64,000 bases of DNA, taken from Trichobilharzia regenti. Taxonomy: Eukaryota; Platyhelminthes; Trematoda; Strigeidida; Schistosomatidae. The position numbers and the translations under genes are program-made. Positions 57,086-64,000 of the stretch are shown here, piece by piece (position 1 is the first letter of the stretch; every line of letters starts with the position of its first letter). The notes beneath the pieces were generated by a model. It was not told the DNA's origin, made no database searches, and was given only the letters and a program-made list of their open reading frames with translations. The stretch lies in NCBI GenBank assembly GCA_944472135.2, contig OX235270.1:133095632-133159631 (forward strand), given 5' to 3'.

Positions 57086-57734
57086 TAGACTCGTTCAAAC
57101 TTTGTTTATATACATTAGGCACAAATTGATTATGATTATGAATAATCATTTGTTCTCAAGCTATCATCAGTAATTAATGCTATATAATACTGTGAGACTT
57201 TATTGTATAAACACTCTCCGACATTGCTCAAGTTCTGTTCTTATAACAGTCTTTATTTCTTTCTGTGCGATAGGTACAGTATCTCTCAGAAATGATGCAT
57301 TAAAGATTTGTGTAAGAGAATGGTGCGAAATAAAGGCAAACTTCTGAAGGAAGATGCTTGATGCACCTTCAGAATAAAAGTTATGTGATCGATCTAAGAA
57401 TTTGAGACATCACAATACATCCACCTCGCTAAAACCTGGAAAAAAACCATTTATGTAACTGGAGGCTTCACGTACAACTGTGTCAGCCTGAGCAAAGATT
57501 GAATAACATTAACTGGAATGTAGACAAAATAGGCATAGAGGGAAACTTGCTGGATTAAGCCTCCACGCAAGACTTTTTCGATAACTGATCAGTCTAATTC
57601 TCAAGTGAATTCATGTTGTTCCGATTAAAATGTTATTAAATCTTTATACAGCATGGAATAATCATGTCACAAGCATTCATAAACAAGTAAATCCTGAACA
57701 CGAGAAGACAGGAAGTCATGGGATTAATATTATT
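57086..57734. other. No feature recognised
   Basis: AT-rich sequence between PLE and RTE. The end (TATTATTTTGTTGTTATTATTATA) leads into the RTE tail. Confidence 0.4.
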
Positions 57735-59641
57735 TTGTTGTTATTATTATATCCTTTAATTCCTTGAGGAACATAGGGCTCCAACTGCGCACCTCAATTG
57801 CCTTCGGTTTTCCGCCAACCTTTTCACCCCACTCCAAGTCTGCCCACATGCTTTCATCTCCTCTTCACATGACCTCCTCCAAGTCACCCCACCCTGTCAC
57901 TGACGACCAAATCGCCGCCCGCTTCCCTTTCGGCCTGGTTCCACTCGATCAATGGCTTGTCTAGTGATGTCACTCACTTGATGGTTTCCTCAGAGTATGG
58001 CCAGCCAATCCATCTCCATTTCTTCCTGCCTATTTCTTTCACGATCGGTTCCTGCTGTGTTGGTTCGCTCATTGCCGGAGATCCCTCCATGTTGCTGGTC
58101 TTTTCTGGCCGGCCATCTGATCTTGAGTATTGAGCGGAGACAACGGTTAATGAAGGTCTGAAGTTTGTTTGGGGCGCTCTTCATGACGCGCTGGCCAAGT
58201 CTCTGATCCGTATAGCGAGTAGCACTGACTGACTTCACACTGGAGTTGAAAATCCGGATCTCATATTTGATTCTGAGTGATGTTGACCTCCACACAGACT
58301 TGAGAGCAATGGAAGCTTGTCTTGCTTTCCCTATTCTGGTTTTGATATCCTCGTCAGTTCCGCCAGCCTGTAGTTGAAACAATGCTTCCCAGTTAGGTGG
58401 GTAGGTGAAAGAGGTTGCTTCTTTCAGGTTCATCCCATTTATGCTGGCTGATTGTTGTCTGTTGTTGTTGTCGCTGTTGGTGTTGGCCAGGAATCTTCAT
58501 CACCTCTGTTTTCTCTATGTTCACCTAAAGTCTTATCTTCTCTGGATGCTTGTTCTGCCAGCTTGTTGCTTTTCACTTGTGCGTCGGTGGCACAGTGGTT
58601 AGGACTCTCACCGACCATGCATATGGTTCGGGGTTCGAGCCCACGCCGACGCACACCTTGATATCTACGTTCGGCCTGCAAAATTTGGGCTACCGATATC
58701 CATGCTGAAAATGCCATACTTGTACCGAAAATACGGTGTGGAATCAAGCTGTAATCAAAAATAAAAAAATAAAATAATAAATAATATCTTCCAGTTTGTG
58801 GGAAATCAGACACATACCACATCGGCGAAGTCCAGATCCTCCAAGTCTCTGTTTGTGTGAGTCCATTTTATGCCCGTTCCCTCGTTGGTTGCCGTTGTCT
58901 GTCGCATTATCCAATCTACTGCAATCAGCAAGATCATTGGTGATAGTAGACAGTCAGCTTGTCTCACTCCCGTCCTCATTCCGAAGGCTTCCGTAAGTTT
59001 CCCGTTGTGGATTACTTGGCATGCAGCATTGTCGTACAACTGCTGGATGAGATGTATAATTATCGATGGGAACCCGTAGTAGTGAATTTGTTGCCAAATG
59101 ACCTGTCGATCGACGCTGCGCTACCGAAGGCCTTTTCAGAGTCGATGAAGTTGAGTGAGATAGAGAGGTGACTGAATGCCACTCCAAGCTTTGTTCAATG
59201 ATGATCCGTAGAGTGGCGATTTGATCAATTCATGACTTGTTTCTCCTGAATCCAGCTTGTTCCGGTCGAAGTTTTGTATCCAGGTTGGCTTGTTTGATTC
59301 TCTCCAGGATGATGCGGCTTAGTATTTTGCTTGGAATGGACAGGAGCATAATTCCACGCCAGTTCTTGCACTGACTTAAGTCTCATTTCTTTGGTAGTTT
59401 GAATAAGTATCCTTTCTTCCAATCCTTGGGTACTTTGCCTTCTTTCCACACCTTCTCCAGCAATGGCGTCATCAAGTCCGCTGTTGTCTCTGGGTCCATT
59501 TTCAAAGCTTCTGCTGGGATTCCATCTGGTCCTGCTGCTTTCCCAGCTTTCAGCATCTTGATTTCCTTCAGGACTTCTGATTTCGTCGGGGGTCGATGTT
59601 CACTGGTAGTTCTGCTTCCGTTGTTGGTATTGTTGGCCGCG
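57735..59641 (-). pseudogene. RTE retrotransposon, RT and 3' domain, interrupted by SINE and Gypsy
   Basis: Minus-strand order from the Gypsy junction at 59641: the linker (TTEAELPVNIDPRQ) and the block before PGPDGIPAEAL (59500-59580), LSQ-type CKNW segment (59330-59370), LRPEQAGFRR-like (59250), motif A, motif B GVRQADCLLSPM (58955), motif C DLDFADV, then the 3' domain to TAATTCCTTGAGGAACAT and a TTATTATTA tail at 57738. A family C SINE lies inside at 58579-58785. The FADV lesion and several frame changes are shared with the copy at 13.4-15.2 kb, so both stem from one defective source. The rest of the element must lie beyond the window. Confidence 0.85.
58579..58785 (+). mobile_element. SINE family C nested in RTE
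   Basis: tRNA-like head GTGCGTCGGTGGCACAGTGG, B box GGTTCGAGCCCACG, CTACCGATATCCATGCTG, GTGTGGAATCAAGCTGTAAT, then AAATAAAAAAATAAAATAAT. The flanking RTE sequence joins cleanly when the SINE is removed (compare 14425-14450). I see no TSD; a base or two of the RTE may be lost. Confidence 0.88.
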
Positions 59642-60029
59642 TGTTATGTACTCGTCGCCAAATTATTGTTATGTATTGGTCGAGAATTTAATAGTCCTGA
59701 CGCAAGAAAGACGGAAATCATAAGACCACTAGGTTTGCGACAATACTTCTATTTTCCAAAACGCCAGGAGAATCAATGTCACACAAGAATGTGAGAGCAA
59801 AAATATATATGAATGTCCGAACAAGTGTGTGAAACAAGTGTGAGAGCGAATATTCAAAATGAACAAATCAATAGACAGTCTTAACATAACTGGCTAATTA
59901 TAATGGAATATCGATCCATGTATACATATCAAAATATATCAGACTGTCAACAAACACACAATTTATATGGATAAATATCACCAAAGACAGACTGTCAAAC
60001 AAATACACATATTATACGGATATATATCA
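59642..60029 (-). repeat. 3' LTR of Gypsy-type element
   Basis: 388 bp, beginning TGATATATATCC next to the polypurine tract and ending ACGAGTACATAACA on the minus strand (TG...CA ends). It abuts RTE sequence at 59641, which marks the integration point. Its 5' partner LTR is outside the window, so age cannot be estimated here. Confidence 0.8.
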
Positions 60030-60042
60030 CCTCCCCTTTTGA
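60030..60042 (-). promoter_or_regulatory. Polypurine tract
   Basis: The minus-strand run CAAAAGGGGAGG directly precedes the LTR start. In LTR retrotransposons this primes plus-strand DNA synthesis. Confidence 0.8.
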
Positions 60043-60057
60043 GAAGATTGATGATAA

Positions 60058-62401
60058 TTAGCGTGCTTTCTTGGGGTTTATCTGAAACCGTTCAGTTTGT
60101 TGTCGACGTCTGTTGCTTCGTCTGCTTGTTGAGTTTGCGGCTTCTGCTTTGTCTGGAGTTGTCTGAGCTGCGCACTTTTGCTTTTCTGTTTTGTCAGTCG
60201 TAGGTAAGTTAAAAGTATCCAAGAGAATATCCAGAGGTAGGGATGACTGTGTACTGGTAGGGATATTTGAGTTTCTTGGACGCAACTGATTGTAGTGACG
60301 GGTCCATAAATCATTACCAACTTTAAGTACATAAAAAAAAAAAACACGTCGTGCTGCGATGGAACCTTTATTCCAAGGTTTATGTCCTGCTCGATAGTCG
60401 CGGACATAGATAGGGTCACCAACATCAAATTTTTTTCATTCCGAAATGATGCGTCGGCACGTTTGGGTGTCGGTGGTAACATTGAGTTGTGAATCGTTCT
60501 AAGTTTGCGTCCGTAAAGAATTTCTGCCGGCGATTTCTTGTTCTGTGTTGACTCATTCGCCGTTGTACGGTACACCATCAAGAATTTTTGGATGATGTCA
60601 AATGGTGTCCCCTCTCCCTCTGCTTTGAGTAAGGCTCTCTTCAAAGTGTCGACAAAACGTTCCGCTTGGCCGTTTGACTGAGGATGATACGGCGGTGTGA
60701 ACATATGCTCGATAGCATTTTGATGACAGAACTGCTGAAACTGATGAGAGGTAAACTGCGAACCATTGTCTGTAACTATGGTTTCTGGGAGACCATGATG
60801 GGAGAATATGTCAGTGAGAGCTTTGAGAGTCTGGGACGTTGTCGGCGAAACCATTGGTATAACTTCTGGCCACTTAGAAAAAGCGTCTACCACCACTAAA
60901 TAATATGCACCATTTGTAGGGCCAGCAAAATCAATATGAATTCTGGACCAAGGATGGGATGCTGGAGGCCACGGTACGGGAGGTAGCTGGTGGGGTAGCT
61001 TTGCTGATTGTTGACATTTTGAACATCGTTGAACAAAGTCGATAATATGCTTATCCATATTAGGCCAGTATGCGTAGCTGCGAGCAATACTCTTCATCCG
61101 CTGAATACCAGGATGTCCCATGTGAAACTGTTTCAGGAGTTTATTTCGTAATGCTTCAGGTATCACTACGCGTTCTCCAAACATCAAGCAATCTTTTACA
61201 ACACATAAGGAATCACGACGGGCAAACAGGTGTTTTAGGTCTCCACTATATTTAATCTTTGGCCAATTACTGGATACATACTGTGTAGCACGTCGTAAGG
61301 TGGCATCGGTGCTTGTAGTTCGCTGGATTTCTGCAAACGTTACTGGTAGAGATCGAACAGCATTGTCGATGAGGTTAACTGCATAGTCTTTGGTGGCGAT
61401 CGATGCAATTACCATATCTTCACTTGATGCAGGATAGTCGCTAATTAGCCGAGATAGAGCGTCGGCTTGACCAAATTCGTTAGTTCGGTTGTATTTAATA
61501 TCGAAATCGTATCCAAGTAATATTATTGCCCAGCGTTGTAGTCGGTTAGCTGCATGTACCGGGATACCTGATTTAGATCCGAAAATGGAAAGTAACGGTT
61601 TATGATCTGTCAGCAAGGTAAATCGGCGGCCGTAGATCATTTTATGGAAACGTCGTACGGCGAAAACTAAAGCTAAGGCTTCTTTTTCAATTTGTGCATA
61701 TTTCTTTTCTGCCGCAGTTAGTGTTCGAGATGCATGCATTATTGCTTTTTGTGAACCATCTGGGAAGACATGTAAAATGACAGCTCCCACTCCGCTTGCT
61801 GAAGCGTCCGCTGCAACTATAATTGGAAGTGTTGGACTATAATGTGTCAGAAGCAATTCAGAAGTTAACATAGACTTCAACTTTTCAAAAGCTGATCTGC
61901 AAGCTTCGGACCATTTCCAGGTTGCATTCTTTTCGAGTAGTCGATTGAGAGGGTGTCGAACATTATGCAGCGCAGGGAGAAATGCCGAGTAATAGCTAAT
62001 TAATCCCAAGAAAGAGCGTAAGGAAGGCACGTCAGTAGGTGCGGGCATCTCTTTTATAGCACGTATGTTGTCAGGATCTGGACGTCTACCCGATGCATCA
62101 AATATAAATCCAAGGTATTTGACAGATCTCAAGGAGAACTGACACTTCTCTGAGCGTAGTCGTAGACCGTTGTCCTGCATGCGTGACAAGACAGCTTCTG
62201 TCCTGCTGTAAAGTTCGTTTATAGAATTCGCTACCACCAAGATATCATCAAGATAGACGGCAACACCCGGAATACCTGCCAAGATAGTATCCATCAGTTG
62301 TTGGAAAATAGCTGGGGCAGTTTTAACTCCGAAAGGTAATCTGTTGTATTGGAACAAACCGCGATGTGTATTAATGGTAAGGAGTTCTCGGCATTCTGGG
62401 G
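60058..62401 (-). pseudogene. Gypsy pol, part 2: RT, RNase H, integrase (frame-disrupted)
   Basis: A 759-codon frame starts at 62357. RT motif C AVYLDDILVV lies near residue 35 and YLGF after it. RNase H has DASASGVGA near 185 and LLTDHKPLL. The integrase zinc finger has H..H near 405-411 and CSKCQQ near 445. The DDE core has HIDFAGP (475), VTDNGSQF (530) and SNGQAERF (562). The natural C-terminus (WTRHYNQLRPRN, ending at 60058) is in another frame: the reading frame slips at an A7 run (60430-60436) and again at a T12 run (60333-60344, minus-strand bases). The closest clade by eye is Mag/K02A2.6-like. The polyprotein would copy and integrate the element. Catalytic residues look intact, but the frame is not. 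Confidence 0.88.
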
Positions 62402-63277
62402 CTACTTCACTTGTAGATATGCGTCAGCAAGATCCAGTTTTGCAAAATAAGATCCACCATTTAAAACAGTGAATAAATCATCCGGCGTAGGTAAAGGATA
62501 GTGGTGCTGTTCTAATGCAGCATTCAACCCAGTAGAGAAATCAGCACAAATACGTAGGGACCCATTCGCTTTCTTGACAACGACGATGGGTGCTGCCCAT
62601 GCCGAGTACGTGACTGGTGTTAATACGCCTTGTTGTTGCAGTCTCTCCAATTCTTCGTCAACTTTTGGTACAGATGCATATGGAACTGGCCTCTTTGGGC
62701 GAAAAACCGGTTTTGCGTCTGGTAATACTCGAAAGGTAGCTTGCAGCGAGGTACAGTGACCTAATCCGGGTTGAAAAACAGGTGCAAATAGTTTGCATAA
62801 ATCAGAAAAGGAGTTGGCTGAATTTTTATCCTTGTTAACTGCGTTGCATACAGAACTAAGTGGGACATCAGCCAGATGTAAACGATCGAACCAATCAAGT
62901 CCCAAAAGATTTAAATCACTCTTGGTGACGTAACAAATTCCTGTGAATTTGATATTGCGGAAGGAAACAGAACATTCGAGTTCACCAATTAGTTTGAGGC
63001 GCCCACCACAGGCGCTGACAGCAGTCTGAGAAGTATTTGCGATTGGTGGTCTGCCAATATTATTCCAAAGTTTCTCTGATATAACAGTAATATCAGAGGC
63101 GGTATCTAGCTGCAGACGTGCATCATGACCATTCATCTGAAGGTCAAGATATTTCCGCATACATGGAGTTATGACTTGACAGGTTGCGAGTAGACTCAAT
63201 GATCTCCTTGGAGATTTAGGACCAACAGTTTGTCGAGCTTTCGCTGGATTATGATATCTGGTTTGCGTGGCTGACAA
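62402..63277 (-). pseudogene. Gypsy pol, part 1: protease and RT N-terminus
   Basis: A 291-codon frame lying -1 to gag and overlapping it by 82 nt, an arrangement used by -1 ribosomal frameshifting, though I see no textbook slippery heptamer. Aspartic protease motif LQLDTASDITVI near residue 57 (DTAS rather than DTGS), and LLGLDWF. RT begins with PVFRPKRPVPYASVPKV, GVLTPVTYSAWAAPIVVVKK, LRICADFS and FAKLDLADAYLQV (motif A). The frame stops at 62402-62404 because one base is missing just before, around 62405-62412; the RT continues in the next frame. One indel therefore splits RT between motifs A and B. Confidence 0.88.
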
Positions 63278-64000
63278 AAACCATTTTTATGACCGATGAT
63301 TTTGCACTTGCTGCAACGATGATTTTTGTATGGACAAGACTTTACAAAGTGCCACGCGCCACAATGCCAGCATGGTGATGGTGGGGTCTTCTTTGCAGTA
63401 TTTTGTGAAGTTGGACGAGTATGTGTAGATTTCCGCGGAACATTAGAAGAAGGTGGGTCAGGACTGGATGATGAGAGATTTTTGCTCTTTCGTAATGCAT
63501 GAATATCAGAGCTTCTCGAAGGTGTTGATTCGACCAGGTGTGTGTCTTTCTGCAAATTAATCAGCCGTTGATATTCATCAGCTATGTCATGTAATTTTAA
63601 CTTAGGATTTTGTTCTAGCTGATTGAGCAGTCGAGTTCGGATATCTGTGAAACGAGGAGATTGAAGACTGCATATGAGAATCAAGGCTTTGAATTGATCA
63701 TCTGTTAAGGACCTGAGTCGAAATCTCTCACATTCTCGGTTGACTGTGCCAACGTGAGTAAGAAAATCATCATTTTCATTCATTGTCAGCTTGAGGCAAC
63801 GATAACGTATGCTGAATAATGAGGAGTGGTCTCCAAAATGTTCACGCAGCAGCTTTATTGTATCATCGAAACACTTGTCACGTGGTTTTTGGGGTAAAAT
63901 TAGGTTGCAGTACCGTTCATATTCTGCGGGACCCAATTTACGTAATAACACTCGCACCTTCCAAGCATCGTCTTGTGAGGCGAGATCAACAGTGAATAAA
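63196..64000 (-). CDS. Gypsy gag with two CCHC zinc knuckles (N-terminus beyond window)
   Basis: The open frame enters from the right edge (ASQDDAWKVRVLLRKLGPAE), so its start is not visible. Residues resembling retrotransposon gag capsid follow (FDDTIKLLREHFG, ECERFRLRSLTDDQFKALIL). Near 63300-63370 come two zinc knuckles, CWHCGAWHFVKSC and CSKCKIIGHKNGFC, after a Ser/Pro-rich linker. Gag packages the RNA into particles. No stop interrupts the visible part, so this is the only intact mobile-element ORF in the window. The paired knuckles favour the Mag-like Gypsy group. Confidence 0.85.
   Translation of the reverse strand, partial: LFTVDLASQDDAWKVRVLLRKLGPAEYERYCNLILPQKPRDKCFDDTIKLLREHFGDHSSLFSIRYRCLKLTMNENDDFLTHVGTVNRECERFRLRSLTDDQFKALILICSLQSPRFTDIRTRLLNQLEQNPKLKLHDIADEYQRLINLQKDTHLVESTPSRSSDIHALRKSKNLSSSSPDPPSSNVPRKSTHTRPTSQNTAKKTPPSPCWHCGAWHFVKSCPYKNHRCSKCKIIGHKNGFCQPRKPDIIIQRKLDKLLVLNLQGDH

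Noticed and set aside
58439..58822. 127-codon minus ORF as a distinct gene
   Set aside because: It is a chimera of RTE sequence and the inserted family C SINE read antisense.
60684..61255. Plus-strand ORFs of 60-70 codons over the Gypsy pol
   Set aside because: Antisense shadows of the integrase and linker coding sequence.
1..64000. CRISPR array, phage, toxin-antitoxin or bacterial operon
   Set aside because: No regularly spaced short repeats, no compact same-strand gene clusters and no Shine-Dalgarno pattern. The content is eukaryotic retroelements.

Overview
The window looks like repeat-rich nuclear DNA of a trematode, most likely a blood fluke (Schistosoma). This is an inference. It rests on AT-rich sequence, hammerhead-ribozyme modules with the stem II sequence GTCCCAAATAGGAC that is characteristic of the schistosome Sm-alpha repeats, several Penelope-like elements (PLEs), many RTE-type retrotransposon copies, and one large Asn/Ser-rich exon. 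There are no bacterial operons, no CRISPR arrays and no phage genes. Almost everything recognisable is a mobile element, and nearly all coding copies are broken.

Layout. 0-9 kb: a decayed PLE (846-1893, minus); a foldback tRNA/hammerhead SINE with target-site duplication (TSD) (2041-2637); a CR1-like 3' end (3057-3464); a nearly complete but broken RTE (4085-7560, minus) carrying a 438-bp insertion and flanked by a 290-bp inverted repeat; and a 317-bp palindromic hammerhead element with a 15-bp TSD (8676-9022). 12.2-18 kb: a PLE on the minus strand split by an RTE on the plus strand (5-bp TSD). The PLE/RTE junction is then repeated as an 869-bp inverted repeat (14710-15578 / 17116-17984). 18-21 kb: an island without recognised repeats, holding the best candidate host coding exon (18875-20071). 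21-54 kb: short SINEs of three families, RTE and PLE fragments, a possible second host exon (26369-26597), and a 500-bp inverted repeat (45738-46237 / 50936-51435). 54-57 kb: two adjacent minus-strand PLEs. 57.7-64 kb: a minus-strand RTE carrying a SINE at 58.6 kb and interrupted at 59.64 kb by a Gypsy-type LTR retrotransposon that runs off the right edge. Its 3' LTR, polypurine tract, pol and most of gag are visible.

How the parts relate. The SINEs have internal pol III promoter boxes and no protein. One SINE family ends in the same 15-bp motif as the RTE elements, so RTE reverse transcriptase is its probable driver. A second family combines a tRNA-like head with a hammerhead ribozyme and occurs repeatedly as inverted (foldback) units. 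PLEs encode a reverse transcriptase plus a GIY-YIG endonuclease. The nested insertions give a relative order: PLE before RTE before inverted duplication at 13-18 kb, and RTE before SINE and Gypsy at 58-64 kb. Product names for host exons cannot be given from this sequence alone.
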